Numbered from the stretch's first letter, positions 29,876-39,560 are shown. The stretch: 64,000 nucleotides of DNA from Methylotenera sp. (GCA_013141075.1 JABFRQ010000007.1:109734-173733); one strand, 5' to 3'. A program made the numbers and translations. Notes: generated from the sequence alone by a model not told the origin.

Positions 29876-30337
29876 ATGGCCGTTGAAATTGAGCGTAAAT
29901 TTCTTGTAACTGGCAACGCATGGAAGCAAGGCACTGCCACACACTTTAGCCAAGGTTATTTAAACCGTGACAAAAACCGCACGGTGAGAATTCGGTTAGC
30001 TGGCAACCAAGCTTTTATCACCATTAAAGGCATTAGTGCGGGAATCTCGCGCGCCGAGTTTGAGTATGAAATTCCAGCAGCTGATGCAGTTGCGCTATTA
30101 AAACTTTGTGATGATCCAGTGATTCAAAAAATAAGATACGTCATTATTCACAACGGATTTACGTGGGAAGTTGACGAGTTTTTAGGTGAGAATTTAGGCT
30201 TAGTGGTTGCAGAAATTGAATTAAGCAGTGAAGACCAATCCTTCGAACGCCCAAGCTGGGTGGGCAAAGAAGTGACCGATGACGCGCGATATTTCAACTC
30301 AAACTTAGCAAGCTTGCCTTATAACAAGTGGCTTTAG
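29876..30337 (+). CDS. CYTH domain protein, probable inorganic triphosphatase
   Basis: 153 residues. The signature EIERKFL opens a small tunnel-fold domain rich in charged residues (TVRIRL, TIKG, EFEYEIP, WEVDEF). Family members such as the Nitrosomonas and Clostridium enzymes hydrolyse inorganic triphosphate. It probably forms an operon with engB, 6 bases away. The exact substrate cannot be told from sequence. Confidence 0.9.
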   Translation: MAVEIERKFLVTGNAWKQGTATHFSQGYLNRDKNRTVRIRLAGNQAFITIKGISAGISRAEFEYEIPAADAVALLKLCDDPVIQKIRYVIIHNGFTWEVDEFLGENLGLVVAEIELSSEDQSFERPSWVGKEVTDDARYFNSNLASLPYNKWL

Positions 30338-30370
30338 AACGTGGGCTGTTAATAATTACTGTCAAAATGG

Positions 30371-30390
30371 ATTCCCGTTTTCACGGGAAT
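30371..30390. repeat. ATTCCCG/CGGGAAT hairpin between convergent genes
   Basis: ATTCCCG-TTTTCA-CGGGAAT, followed by GACAGT, is a copy of a palindrome common in proteobacterial intergenic DNA. It lies between the CYTH gene and trmB, which converge, and may act as a terminator. I see only this copy in the window. Confidence 0.55.
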
Positions 30391-30408
30391 GACAGTAATA
30401 GTTAGTGC

Positions 30409-31164
30409 TTACTTACGCGTAAACACCATATCCCAAACGCCATGCCCTAGCTTGATGCCGCGATTTTCAAACTTGGTGAGCGGTCTGTAGCTTGGCTTTT
30501 CAGCGTAATCTTGCGCGGTGTTTTGCAGCAGCGGCTCGGCATTTAACACTTCTAGCACCCACTCTGCATATTCTTGCCAATCCGTTGCTACGTGTAAATA
30601 TCCGCCCACTTTAAGTTTGCTGCATAATAATTTTACGAAACCTGCTTGAATCAACCTGCGTTTATGATGGCGCGCTTTGTGCCACGGGTCTGGGAAGAAA
30701 ATATGTACGCCGTCTAAACTTGCATCTGCCAGCATGTTTTGTAGTACATCTACTACATCGTGCTGAATAATGCGGATGTTAGTGAGGCTGTTTTCTTCAA
30801 TGAGTTTAAGTAGCGCGCCGACGCCAGGCGTATGCACTTCAGCCGCAAGAAAGTCACATTCAGGCAAAGTCTGGGCAATTTTTGCGGTGGTTTCGCCCAT
30901 GCCAAAACCGATTTCTAGGATTTTTTTACTGGGCTGACCATTCAAATCAGTGCGATTAAATTTTGCATTTAAATCGATGATTTCAGCTGAGTAATCAATG
31001 CCAAATTTAGGCCTGCCAACTTCTAAAGCATGCGCTTGCCCTTTGGTAACGCGGCCTTGACGCAGTACAAAGCTACGGATTCGGCGGCCTTTTAAAGCGG
31101 CTTTGTCGTCGTTCTGAGCATCGTCTAAATTAGGGCTTACTTCGGTTTTATTTAAATTTGTCAT
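30409..31164 (-). CDS. trmB: tRNA (guanine-N7-)-methyltransferase
   Basis: About 251 residues. SAM-dependent methylation of G46 in tRNA. Motif [11 protein letters not shown], the [13 protein letters not shown] signature and the C-terminal [19 protein letters not shown] are present. The N-terminal 40 residues are charged and variable. I use the ATG at 31164: the upstream in-frame ATG at 31173 is part of the -10 hexamer TATAAT, so it lies outside the transcript. Confidence 0.95.
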   Translation of the reverse strand: MTNLNKTEVSPNLDDAQNDDKAALKGRRIRSFVLRQGRVTKGQAHALEVGRPKFGIDYSAEIIDLNAKFNRTDLNGQPSKKILEIGFGMGETTAKIAQTLPECDFLAAEVHTPGVGALLKLIEENSLTNIRIIQHDVVDVLQNMLADASLDGVHIFFPDPWHKARHHKRRLIQAGFVKLLCSKLKVGGYLHVATDWQEYAEWVLEVLNAEPLLQNTAQDYAEKPSYRPLTKFENRGIKLGHGVWDMVFTRK

Positions 31165-31171
31165 AACGCGC

Positions 31172-31177
31172 ATTATA
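31172..31177 (-). promoter_or_regulatory. -10 element immediately before trmB
   Basis: TATAAT on the minus strand is separated from the trmB ATG by only 7 bases (TATAAT-GCGCGTT-ATG). Transcription would start at or next to the ATG, implying a leaderless message. No ribosome binding site is visible. Confidence 0.55.
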
Positions 31178-31187
31178 CCAATTAGCC

Positions 31188-31261
31188 GTCATTGCGAGCG
31201 TAGCGCGGCAATCTAAATTGCTGCATGCTACTTAAGATTGCCGCGCTACGCTCGCAATGAC
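31188..31261. repeat. REP-like palindrome, family A copy 2
   Basis: Perfect 27-base arms (31188-31214 and 31235-31261) around a 20-base loop, starting GTCATTGCGAGCGTAGCGCG. It fills the gap between midA and trmB. It is the same element as at 10030-10091. Confidence 0.88.
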
Positions 31262-31265
31262 CAAA

Positions 31266-32417
31266 TTATAAAGTGTGTGATTTATCGCCATTTAAAAAAC
31301 CTATCAAAGGTTCGTCTATATTCTTACTCAAAGCAATTACCTTAAATAAATCGCCCATTTCTGCGGGCGATAATAACTTTTGCGCGGCAGCGGCAAGTGG
31401 GGCGTAACGCGCCATATCGTGCGGCGAAGTTTGGCTCATAATTTCTAAAATTCCGCAATTCATTAAAAACTGTGCTTGTGAGGCATAGCCTGCGAGGCAG
31501 CATCCATGCGGCTCACAGAGCATCGCTATTGAGCTAAAATTCACATGTGCGGTGATATCTTGTAGGCCAACATTGATGAGCGGATCTGCGTGCGCGTAAT
31601 GTTGATAATGGCACATGAGCGTGCCTTGGTTGCGTTGCGGATGATAATATTCGCGCGCAGCGAAACCATAGTCAATCATCAAAATAATGCCGTGTTGCAA
31701 CATGGCGGCTAAGCTGGCAACCAAGCCTGTTGCGGCGGGGCAAAATTCGGTGATGTAATCGAGAGGTAGATTTTGCTGCGTGACACTTTCTAATAGATTT
31801 TTTTGGCTTATTGGTTGGTCTTGCCATTTAAAGCCGTCATCAAACGTCACCCCGCGCTCACACAAACCTTGCGGAGCAACATGCACAATATGCGCTGGAA
31901 TTGCATCTAATACTTCATTACCAATCACCACGCCGTTAAATGTTGCAGGCAAGGTATTTAGCCATTCCACGCGTGGCAATAAATCTGGCGATAATTTTTT
32001 TTGCAAGGTTTCAAGCTGCACTTGGCGCAAGTGGTCACTTACTTCTAATATAAAATATTTAGCTGGCAAGCAATCTAACTCAGCTAAAGTGAGCAAAGTG
32101 TCAGCGGCTAATTTGCCTGTGCCCGCGCCAAGCTCAAGAATATTGCCCTGCGTAAGTTGCAAAACCTGCGCTATTTGGTTTGAAATTGTTTGCGCAAATA
32201 GCGGCGAAATTTCTGGTGCGGTAACAAAATCACCACCAATACCGAACTTTTTGCCGCCGCCGCTGTAATAACCTAGTGCTGGCGTATAAAGCGCCTGCTG
32301 CATAAAGTCGGCAAAGCTTATCCAGCCACCTGCTTGTTGTATTTTTTGCAGAATGAGTTGCGCTAGTTGTTGGCTGTGCGCCTGCGCTTGTGCATTGGGG
32401 ATAGGTAATGAGGCCAT
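31266..32417 (-). CDS. MidA/NDUFAF7 family SAM-dependent methyltransferase
   Basis: 383 residues. N-terminal motif GWISFADFMQQALYTPALGYY, the PEISPLFAQ segment and SAM-binding ELGAGTGKLAAD are diagnostic. The eukaryotic relative NDUFAF7 dimethylates an arginine in complex I; the bacterial substrate is not established. A palindromic ATTATAAT between this gene and the divergent SDR gene gives a -10 only 5 bases before its ATG. Confidence 0.92.
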   Translation of the reverse strand: MASLPIPNAQAQAHSQQLAQLILQKIQQAGGWISFADFMQQALYTPALGYYSGGGKKFGIGGDFVTAPEISPLFAQTISNQIAQVLQLTQGNILELGAGTGKLAADTLLTLAELDCLPAKYFILEVSDHLRQVQLETLQKKLSPDLLPRVEWLNTLPATFNGVVIGNEVLDAIPAHIVHVAPQGLCERGVTFDDGFKWQDQPISQKNLLESVTQQNLPLDYITEFCPAATGLVASLAAMLQHGIILMIDYGFAAREYYHPQRNQGTLMCHYQHYAHADPLINVGLQDITAHVNFSSIAMLCEPHGCCLAGYASQAQFLMNCGILEIMSQTSPHDMARYAPLAAAAQKLLSPAEMGDLFKVIALSKNIDEPLIGFLNGDKSHTL

Positions 32418-32422
32418 AAGCC

Positions 32423-32430
32423 ATTATAAT
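32423..32430. promoter_or_regulatory. Shared bidirectional -10 element between midA and the SDR gene
   Basis: The 8-base palindrome ATTATAAT contains TATAAT on both strands. On the minus strand it ends 5 bases before the midA ATG (leaderless). On the plus strand it lies 14 bases before the GTG of the SDR gene. No good -35 is visible for either direction. Confidence 0.45.
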
Positions 32431-32444
32431 ATTTTGCATATTAA

Positions 32445-33212
32445 GTGAGTAAACAATTGAACAATAAAACATCCATCAACAAAGTAGTGCTCATTACTGG
32501 CGGCGCAAAACGCGTAGGCGCGGCTATTTGCCGCCAATTGCATGCTGAAGGCTATGCGCTGATGGTGCATTATAAAAGCTCGCTTAGCGAGGCGCGTGCG
32601 CTACAAGCTGAGCTAAATTTGCAACGTGCGAATTCTGTGGCAATTATTCAAGGTGATTTATTGAACATTGCCGAAATCCCAAATTTAGTTGCCGAAACAG
32701 TGCGGCAATTCGGGCGTTTAGATGTGCTTATCAATAACGCATCCACTTATTACGCCAGTGAAATTGGTGATATTGACGAGCAAAAATGGCACGATTTAAT
32801 TGGCAGCAATTTAAAAGCGCCGCTATTTTTATCGCAAGCCGCCGCGCCCGAATTACGCAAAAATCAAGGTTGCATTGTGAATATTACCGACATGCATGTT
32901 GAGCGCCCAAAAAAAGGCTATATTATTTACAGTGTGGCAAAAGCTGGTTTAGTAACTTTAACCAAGTCTTTAGCACATGAATTAAGCCCTGAAGTACGCG
33001 TAAATGCCGTAGCGCCAGGCCCAGTGCAATGGCCTGAAAGCAACCCGCAATTTGATGAAGTCTATCGTCAACGCGTCATCAATCAAACCTTACTTAAGCG
33101 TGTGGGGGAGGCTGAAGACGTTGCCAAAGCCGTAAAATTTTTAATCGCCGATGCACCGTTTATTACGGGTCATGTGCTAGCCGTAGATGGCGGAAGATCT
33201 CTGAATTTATGA
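32445..33212 (+). CDS. Short-chain dehydrogenase, pteridine reductase-like
   Basis: 255 residues. NADPH-binding [10 protein letters not shown] replaces the usual TGxxxGIG, and the catalytic Tyr-Lys pair is YSVAKAGL; both are typical of pteridine reductases (PTR1, FolM). It probably reduces dihydropterins or dihydrofolate-like compounds, fitting a C1-metabolising cell. The start is GTG at 32445; a TTG at 32457 preceded by AAGTGAG is an alternative. Its stop overlaps the ttcA ATG. Confidence 0.85.
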   Translation: MSKQLNNKTSINKVVLITGGAKRVGAAICRQLHAEGYALMVHYKSSLSEARALQAELNLQRANSVAIIQGDLLNIAEIPNLVAETVRQFGRLDVLINNASTYYASEIGDIDEQKWHDLIGSNLKAPLFLSQAAAPELRKNQGCIVNITDMHVERPKKGYIIYSVAKAGLVTLTKSLAHELSPEVRVNAVAPGPVQWPESNPQFDEVYRQRVINQTLLKRVGEAEDVAKAVKFLIADAPFITGHVLAVDGGRSLNL

Positions 33213-34111
33213 TAAAACACCTGCCCGATAACCATTCTAACAACTTCATCAAGCTGCGTAACAGCTTAATCTCGTCCACGGGCAAAGCCATTGGCGATTA
33301 CAACATGATTGAAGAAGGCGACACCGTGCTGGTGTGCATGAGTGGTGGTAAAGATTCGCACGCCATGTTGATGATTTTGCTTGCCTTGCAAGAACGTGCG
33401 CCAATTAGCTTTAAACTCATTGCCATGAATTTAGACCAAAAGCAACCTGGTTTTCCTGCGGATATTTTGCCAGCTTATTTTGAGAAACTTGGCATAGATT
33501 ACCGCATTGTTGAGGCAGACACTTATTCAATCGTAAAAGAGAAAATTCCTGAAGGCGCAACCACTTGTAGCCTTTGTTCACGCTTGCGCCGTGGCATTAT
33601 TTACACCACCGCAAAAAAGTTGGGCGCCAATAAAATAGCGCTTGGCCACCATAGAGGTGACATTGTAGAAACCTTGTTTTTGAATATGTTTTTTGGCGCA
33701 AAACTTAAAGCCATGCCACCAAAATTATCCACCAACGACAAACAAAATGTCGTAATTCGTCCACTCGCCTATTGCAGTGAAAAAGACATTGCCAGCTACG
33801 CGCGCCAAATGGAGTTTCCAATTATTCCGTGCGATTTATGCGGCAGCCAAGAAAACTTACAACGCCAAAAAGTTAAAGACATGCTACACGCGTGGGAGCT
33901 AGAGCAACCAGGCCGCGTAAATAATATCTTCCGCGCCATAGGCAACGTAGAGCCATCACACTTGGCCGACTTTAATTTGTACGACTTTAAAGGCTTAACG
34001 CAAGCCAAAACTGAAGACGAAGACCCGCTATTCGGAGATATTGCAAAAGAAGACAATGCGCTTAACATTAGCAATGTAGGCGACACGCGCATTGAATTTG
34101 TACGAAAATAA
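33209..34111 (+). CDS. ttcA: tRNA 2-thiocytidine(32) synthetase
   Basis: 300 residues. PP-loop SGGKDSHA for ATP, cluster-binding [10 protein letters not shown] and CDLCGSQ. It places sulfur on C32 of tRNA using a 4Fe-4S cluster. It overlaps the upstream SDR gene by 4 bases (ATGA). It ends 32 bases before the convergent mxaL stop; a poor hairpin GAGCCGCTTTAGCAGCCC lies between. Confidence 0.96.
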   Translation: MIKHLPDNHSNNFIKLRNSLISSTGKAIGDYNMIEEGDTVLVCMSGGKDSHAMLMILLALQERAPISFKLIAMNLDQKQPGFPADILPAYFEKLGIDYRIVEADTYSIVKEKIPEGATTCSLCSRLRRGIIYTTAKKLGANKIALGHHRGDIVETLFLNMFFGAKLKAMPPKLSTNDKQNVVIRPLAYCSEKDIASYARQMEFPIIPCDLCGSQENLQRQKVKDMLHAWELEQPGRVNNIFRAIGNVEPSHLADFNLYDFKGLTQAKTEDEDPLFGDIAKEDNALNISNVGDTRIEFVRK

Positions 34112-34143
34112 AAGAGCCGCTTTAGCAGCCCTTTAAGCCAACA

Positions 34144-35115
34144 CTAGGCACGCCCGAACAAACGCTTACCAACACGGTATGAAAGTACATCAGGCAAATA
34201 AGTCGCCAGCACCAGCAATGCCGCAAGTACTAAGTAAATCCAGCGTACTGAATAATCAGTCACAAATTTTGCCGCTGGCGTTTGTGATTGCACAAAGTGG
34301 TAAAATTCGGGTTTGTCTAAGCCTTCTACATATTGGCCTTTAATTTCTGCGGTCATTTCTTTTAAATGCTCCACATCTTGTTTGGATAAATAGCGGTCAA
34401 ACTCGGCGTAGGCCACGGGCGGATCTGGGTCGTCTAGGCTAGCATCGTTATACATAATACCGCCGCCCGCGCTTTCTGCTGCGGCATCTGTACCCCAATA
34501 GCCGACAAATTTATTATTGGCGTTAAAGCGTTTAATGGGCGCTGGTTCATGGCCTCCAATGCCGACAAATATCACGTTTTTACCAATACGCACATTGCTA
34601 ATATCTAGTTTGTTAATACCGTTGGCTTTGGGAGATTCATCGCCATCGGTAAAAAATAGCATTTGCGCGGGAATGTTTAAATATTCAAAGGTGGCCTCTG
34701 CCGCTTTAACGCCAAATGTCATGCGGCTGTTACCGCTCCACGCCATGCGCCATTCTAAGTGGTCTATGGAGTCGTTAATGATGTCAAAGTTTTTGCATAC
34801 TTCTAGCGGCATAAATAACAAAGCCACGTTTTCTGCAGCAAAAATACCTACGCTCACGTAGGTGCCGCAGGGAGATGTTTTCACCACATTTTTCATCATG
34901 TGCTGCGTGTAAACCAGCCTACTCACTGGCAGATTATTTACTTTCATGTCTTCCGCATTCATGCTTTGCGAAACATCAGCCACCAGCAAGTAATTATGCA
35001 CTTCTTGCTTGAGTTGTATTTGTGGCTTGATTAACGCGAGCAATAAAAACAGCGAAGCTAAAACCAGCAATGCCGTTTCGTAATTGTCTTTTAATAGATT
35101 TAACAGCTTTTTCAT
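34144..35115 (-). CDS. mxaL: Methanol dehydrogenase maturation protein MxaL (vWA)
   Basis: 323 residues. N- and C-terminal membrane helices frame a von Willebrand A domain with MIDAS residues DVSQS and FTDGDE. In methylotrophs MxaA, C, K and L are needed to insert Ca into periplasmic methanol dehydrogenase. It ends the mxaRSACKL run and overlaps mxaK by 4 bases. The name rests on order and domain make-up as well as family resemblance. Confidence 0.88.
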   Translation of the reverse strand: MKKLLNLLKDNYETALLVLASLFLLLALIKPQIQLKQEVHNYLLVADVSQSMNAEDMKVNNLPVSRLVYTQHMMKNVVKTSPCGTYVSVGIFAAENVALLFMPLEVCKNFDIINDSIDHLEWRMAWSGNSRMTFGVKAAEATFEYLNIPAQMLFFTDGDESPKANGINKLDISNVRIGKNVIFVGIGGHEPAPIKRFNANNKFVGYWGTDAAAESAGGGIMYNDASLDDPDPPVAYAEFDRYLSKQDVEHLKEMTAEIKGQYVEGLDKPEFYHFVQSQTPAAKFVTDYSVRWIYLVLAALLVLATYLPDVLSYRVGKRLFGRA

Positions 35116-35678
35116 GGCAAACCTTGCGGCAAATTACTAATTTCCATGCCAGATGGGTCTTGCGGCACGGTTTTGATATTGCTGGGAATCACTCCGAGCA
35201 ATAAACTTAAGTTAAACTTTGCCGCGCGTGAAGTGGGATCTAGCTTCAAAGCTTGCTCGTAAGAGGCCTTTGCTTGCAGATAATCAAACTTCGCTTCTTC
35301 TTGAATTGTGCCATCGGTCGTGACTAAACGTTGCAAACCTGAATGAAATAAACTGTTGCCAATGTTGTAATGAATTTGTGATTTTTGTATTTGGCTGACT
35401 TCAAAAGATTTCTCACCTTTTTTATTGGCAAATTCTAAAGTCTGCCCAAAGCCTTGCACAGCGTGTTTGAAGTTACCCGTTTTACCTTGCTGGTAAGCAT
35501 CGGAAAACTTTTTATGAAATGGGTAGGCTTCGTCGTTAATGACCTCGCCCGAGCGCAACGCACGGTTCACCTTGCCAATTTTATGGGTTTGATAGGCTTC
35601 ATAAGCCGTGCCAACTAAACCCACTAGCAACACTAAAATGAGTAGCTGATTTTTACGGTTAATGCCATGCTTCTTCAT
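35112..35678 (-). CDS. mxaK: MxaK-like protein
   Basis: 188 residues. An N-terminal membrane anchor (about 11-27) is followed by a periplasmic helical, TPR-like part (YNIGNSLFHSG, ASYEQALKLDPTSRAAKFNLSLLLG). The position between the two vWA genes matches mxaK of the methanol dehydrogenase cluster. It overlaps both neighbours by 4 bases. Confidence 0.86.
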   Translation of the reverse strand: MKKHGINRKNQLLILVLLVGLVGTAYEAYQTHKIGKVNRALRSGEVINDEAYPFHKKFSDAYQQGKTGNFKHAVQGFGQTLEFANKKGEKSFEVSQIQKSQIHYNIGNSLFHSGLQRLVTTDGTIQEEAKFDYLQAKASYEQALKLDPTSRAAKFNLSLLLGVIPSNIKTVPQDPSGMEISNLPQGLP

Positions 35679-36655
35679 TCGTGCGCCTCTCGGTCTTTAA
35701 TTGTCAAATTCTTAATCGTCAAAATCAACAAGCCCAACACTAAGGCGATGATGATAAACACCCGTGAATAGTCATAGCCTGCGATGGTTTCGGTGTATTT
35801 AATGGCTTTTTTCTCGCGTGAATCAATGTCGGCAATGGCGGATTGTAGCGTTTCAGGATTATCCGCCTCATAAGCTTTATATTTAAGGCCTAGCGCCTGA
35901 AAATATTTGTGTAAAACAATGGAATTGGGCACGCGCTCTTCTTCATACACTTCTTTAGAGAAAATACTAGGCTCGCCTGGTTCGCGCAACATAATCCAAT
36001 AGATGCTGAGTTTTCGTTCTTTTAGGCGTTTGCTCAATAAAAATTTTACGCGTGGGCTGAGCTTTCCTGCGCCATCAGACAATAAAATAATCGCACGTGA
36101 ACCTGAGTTTTCAATGTTATCAAACAGACCAACGCCTTCGGTTAGACCCGCGCCAATGTTGGTCTGGTTAAGTGATGGGCTGGTGGCCGCCACAATCGCC
36201 GAGTGAATCGCATCGCGATTAGTAGTAATTTTAATGCCGTACAAGGCGGAATTGGTAAAACCCACCACACCCATCATGTCGTCAGGGCGCGAATCAATAA
36301 ACTGCGTAATAATGCGCCGTGCCGCGCCTGATTTAATTTCGGCCGCATTGCCAGATGAATCGCCCGCAAAAGGGTGATCCATACTCACACTGCGGTCTAT
36401 TACCATTACGGTTTGTGCGCCTTTGCCCGTGCGCTGTACTTTTTCATCGTGCCCACGCGGATTGGCTAATGCAAATACTATGCTGGCCAGTAACAAAGAG
36501 GTAATAATTTTAATCGCCAAATTAAGCCTGTCTGAAAGCTTATCTTCAGGCATCATCTCCAGCCAAGTGTAAACCTTGCCTTGATGACCTTTAAGCCAAA
36601 ATGGCAGCAACGCGAGAGACAATAATAACAATGCCCAGGGAGTTAGAAAAGCCAT
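35675..36655 (-). CDS. mxaC: MxaC-like vWA protein
   Basis: 326 residues. N-terminal hydrophobic segments and a C-terminal helix flank a vWA domain with MIDAS residues DRSVS and LLSDGAG. The fold is shared with BatA/BatB proteins, but the gene order R-S-A-C-K-L points to MxaC. Overlaps mxaA by one base. Confidence 0.87.
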   Translation of the reverse strand: MAFLTPWALLLLSLALLPFWLKGHQGKVYTWLEMMPEDKLSDRLNLAIKIITSLLLASIVFALANPRGHDEKVQRTGKGAQTVMVIDRSVSMDHPFAGDSSGNAAEIKSGAARRIITQFIDSRPDDMMGVVGFTNSALYGIKITTNRDAIHSAIVAATSPSLNQTNIGAGLTEGVGLFDNIENSGSRAIILLSDGAGKLSPRVKFLLSKRLKERKLSIYWIMLREPGEPSIFSKEVYEEERVPNSIVLHKYFQALGLKYKAYEADNPETLQSAIADIDSREKKAIKYTETIAGYDYSRVFIIIALVLGLLILTIKNLTIKDREAHE

Positions 36656-37614
36656 TAAACGCCCCGCTCACATGCACGTAATTGCCTGCTTAGATTAGCT
36701 AAATCTTGAATGATTTTTTGACTATCACGTGGCTCTATTGAATATAAAGATTGATTAGATTCATCAAAAAACTGTGCAATTTCGGCTTTCATTTTTTTGA
36801 AACTCGACCGCTTAGCCACAAATGGCTCAATATCACGCGCAAACATATTGGCACCAAAATGCTGATTAAACGCTTGGTGGATATAAACCAAGGCTCGTTT
36901 TTCTAAAGCAGAAGCCTCTTCCGCCGCCGTTTTTGTGCCGCTAGATTTAGCTAAGCGCTTTAATTGTCGATGCGCTTTGGCAAACGCACCGCCCATAAAG
37001 GGTAGCCAATTGCCATCGGCATTCATATACAACAAGGCGATTAAACTGGCGGCGAGCAAACTAGCGAACAGCGCAAACCGTGTTTTATGTGCGCGATCGT
37101 CCACCAATGGCGGTGCGGCTTCTGGCTGAATGTTTTTTTGCGCGGTTTCAATGCCGCCCGTGACGATTGGTGAAAGCCAAAAGCCCCAAGCAGGCACTTC
37201 AAGCGTTTCGGCCTTAGCGCCGCCAGTGAGTGCTAACTTTTCTGCGGGCAATTGCATCACGCTGGGCTTACTCGGGTTGGTGAATGTTTGATAGCTTAAA
37301 TTCACGGTATATAGCGTCACATCTTTTTGTTGGTCTGTTTGCACTTCTATTTCAACCAACTCAACGCCATTGGTTTTGCTGCCTTTTTTAGGAAAGGCAC
37401 CGTCTGCAATTTTAAAAGGTGCTGGCACTTCTAGCACAATTTTTCGGCTTAATTTATCGCCAATTTGCACGCCGTAAGTATTGGCGGGGTTGGTGAGCGA
37501 CACTACTTTTGCAGCTTTAGCATTTACCTCTTCCGCCGCTTGCAATGTGAAACTGGCTAACAAGCCCGCCAGCAATATCACTGTGGCACATAATTTTGAA
37601 ATTGGTTTTATCAT
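36655..37614 (-). CDS. mxaA: MxaA-like protein
   Basis: 319 residues. Signal peptide ending near FTLQA, a periplasmic beta-rich domain with VPAWGFWLSPI, one membrane helix (about 185-200) and a cytoplasmic helical domain. In Methylobacterium MxaA is required for Ca incorporation into methanol dehydrogenase. It lies 2 bases after mxaS. Confidence 0.87.
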   Translation of the reverse strand: MIKPISKLCATVILLAGLLASFTLQAAEEVNAKAAKVVSLTNPANTYGVQIGDKLSRKIVLEVPAPFKIADGAFPKKGSKTNGVELVEIEVQTDQQKDVTLYTVNLSYQTFTNPSKPSVMQLPAEKLALTGGAKAETLEVPAWGFWLSPIVTGGIETAQKNIQPEAAPPLVDDRAHKTRFALFASLLAASLIALLYMNADGNWLPFMGGAFAKAHRQLKRLAKSSGTKTAAEEASALEKRALVYIHQAFNQHFGANMFARDIEPFVAKRSSFKKMKAEIAQFFDESNQSLYSIEPRDSQKIIQDLANLSRQLRACERGV

Positions 37615-37616
37615 CT

Positions 37617-38504
37617 TTATTGGCTCATATTATGTTCAAAATAATGCGTCATGGTTTCTGGCTTGTAATCAGCATGCATAAATAGCGCTGGCGAATCAAA
37701 CTTGAGAAACAAAGCTTCTAATGCGTGCCTGCGTTCATTAAATGCAGTAATAAATTTCGCCCTGACTTCATACCGAAAAAACAGGGTTTTATTCAAGCCA
37801 GTTTCGGGGTCTATCATGGTGCCAAAGCCAAATTTCGGCAGCTTTTTGTATTCTTCATCATCCCATAGCACCACAGGAATCACTTGATGCGCAGACATGG
37901 CTGTGAGTGTTTGTTCAATCACATTAAGTGGCATGTGAAAGTCTGAAATCCAAAACACTAATCCACGGCTTTGCCCCAAAAAATTAGGTACATCCGTCAC
38001 ACCTTCAGCACCCACGCGCATTTTGTAATAATCATGCAGTTGCGCAATCGCTTCTTTAGATTGATGCAAGTTGCGGCTAAGTGGTAGCGTGAAATCTTCA
38101 AGCACATGGCTGTTGTAGCCAATAAAGCTGAATAAATCACCTGTCTGGTAGGCAGTATTCGCCACTGCTGTGGCGATTTCTATGGCTTTATCCAACTTGC
38201 GCTGGCGACCTTTAAACTGCATAGAGCTAGACAAATCACACACCGCATAAATCGGCGTAGTGCTTTCTTGGTTAAACTGCCGCACTTGCACTTGCTCAAA
38301 TGGGTCACGCAACGTTTCCCTAATATCCATGCGCCTTGCATCGGGATAATCTACCAAATTCACATTGCCGCGATAATCTAAGCCTAACCCTCTTTGCGTG
38401 CCTCTATGGCTGCCTAATTGTATGCTGGCAGATTTCCACGAGACAATGTACTCAAAAGGTTTTGCATATGCAGCATCTGCCGCGTTACGTATTGCTAAGC
38501 TCAT
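37617..38504 (-). CDS. mxaS: MxaS-like DUF58 protein
   Basis: 295 residues. DUF58/vWA-like protein with the family start (WKSASIQLGSHRGTQRG, VDYPDARRMDIRET) and a degenerate MIDAS DLSSS. DUF58 proteins work with MoxR ATPases. It lies 6 bases after mxaR and 2 before mxaA. Confidence 0.87.
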   Translation of the reverse strand: MSLAIRNAADAAYAKPFEYIVSWKSASIQLGSHRGTQRGLGLDYRGNVNLVDYPDARRMDIRETLRDPFEQVQVRQFNQESTTPIYAVCDLSSSMQFKGRQRKLDKAIEIATAVANTAYQTGDLFSFIGYNSHVLEDFTLPLSRNLHQSKEAIAQLHDYYKMRVGAEGVTDVPNFLGQSRGLVFWISDFHMPLNVIEQTLTAMSAHQVIPVVLWDDEEYKKLPKFGFGTMIDPETGLNKTLFFRYEVRAKFITAFNERRHALEALFLKFDSPALFMHADYKPETMTHYFEHNMSQ

Positions 38505-38510
38505 TTAATT

Positions 38511-39560
38511 TCAAGCCACTTTGCTAAAAGTAGGGCTAGGCACAGCCACTGTGCTCATAATGTTAGCGGTCAATTCTCGCGCAAGTGCTGTTCTACGGTT
38601 TTCATACATTGAGTTGAACACCAAACGGTGTGAAATTACCTCATGGAATACCGCATGAATATCTTCTGGGAACATGCTATCGCGGTTATTTAGCCAAGCA
38701 TTTACACGTGCTGCTTTAAGCAACATGCCCATTCCACGCGGGCTGGAACCTGTTTGAATCACGCGCGCCACATCTACGCTTTCCATTTTTACGCCAAATT
38801 TTTCTGGGTGTTGTGTCGCATCCCACAGGTCAATGGCATATTCTTCTAGCACGTCACTCGATTTAATATGGTTTTGCAGTAAATCTGAAAAGGCATTCAG
38901 TTGATCAAACTTCAATATATTGCTTTCAACTTGCTGCGTAAGTTTTTCCGCATGTTGAAATTTGGTATTAAACACGAGTGATTTTTTCATATCACGATCC
39001 GTTGGAATTTCAATCGGAATTTCCATCATAAAACGATCACGCGCGGCAGATGGAATTTCAAATGTTTCATTTTTTTCTACTTGGTTACGGTCTGCAAACA
39101 CAATCATGTGTGGCATACGATATTCTTTTTTGAATGCACTCACATGACGTTCCGCCATCACGCGTAGCATCAACGCGTGTACTTGCGGCCTTGCGCGGTT
39201 AATTTCATTAAAAAAGAATACTGATAAATTCTCACCTGCCCGCAACAACGGGCCTTCATCAATTTGTGGGCGGCCATCTGGACCCAAGAATGTATGGTAA
39301 ATCAAGTCATTTGGCATTAAGTCAACCGTGCCTTCAATACGCTCATAAGCGCCGCCAATACCGCGCGCAATGGCTTGTAGCAAGGTGGTTTTACCTACAC
39401 CCACACCGCCATCAAGTAACACATGGCCGCGCGCAAAAATCGCAATATTCATTAGGCGAATGGCTTTATCTTGCCCAACAATCACGTTTTGCACTTCGGT
39501 TTCTAGCTTAAGCGCATGGCTACGCATATCAGTAAGTTGCGCGTCTAATGGTGGTGACAT
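38511..39560 (-). CDS. mxaR: MoxR-type AAA ATPase MxaR
   Basis: 349 residues. Walker A GGVGVGKTTL, Walker B VFFFNEINRA and sensor PSAARDRF. MoxR ATPases are chaperone-like and usually sit beside DUF58 and vWA genes; here they lead the mxaRSACKL run. The ribosome binding site AAGGA lies about 6 bases before the ATG. It is divergent from a MocR regulator with 222 bases between. Confidence 0.9.
   Translation of the reverse strand: MSPPLDAQLTDMRSHALKLETEVQNVIVGQDKAIRLMNIAIFARGHVLLDGGVGVGKTTLLQAIARGIGGAYERIEGTVDLMPNDLIYHTFLGPDGRPQIDEGPLLRAGENLSVFFFNEINRARPQVHALMLRVMAERHVSAFKKEYRMPHMIVFADRNQVEKNETFEIPSAARDRFMMEIPIEIPTDRDMKKSLVFNTKFQHAEKLTQQVESNILKFDQLNAFSDLLQNHIKSSDVLEEYAIDLWDATQHPEKFGVKMESVDVARVIQTGSSPRGMGMLLKAARVNAWLNNRDSMFPEDIHAVFHEVISHRLVFNSMYENRRTALARELTANIMSTVAVPSPTFSKVA

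Noticed and set aside
31164..31173. Start of trmB at the upstream ATG (31173)
   Set aside because: That ATG is part of the TATAAT promoter element, so it would not be in the transcript.
31480..31525. Sequence resembling a family B palindrome inside midA
   Set aside because: Pairing is poor and the encoded residues align in length with other MidA proteins, so it is not an inserted element.
34144..39560. Reading the cluster as a generic MoxR-Bat aerotolerance operon
   Set aside because: The exact order of ATPase, DUF58, MxaA-like, vWA, TPR-like, vWA genes and the methylotrophic context fit mxaRSACKL better; the MxaA-like protein is the deciding member.
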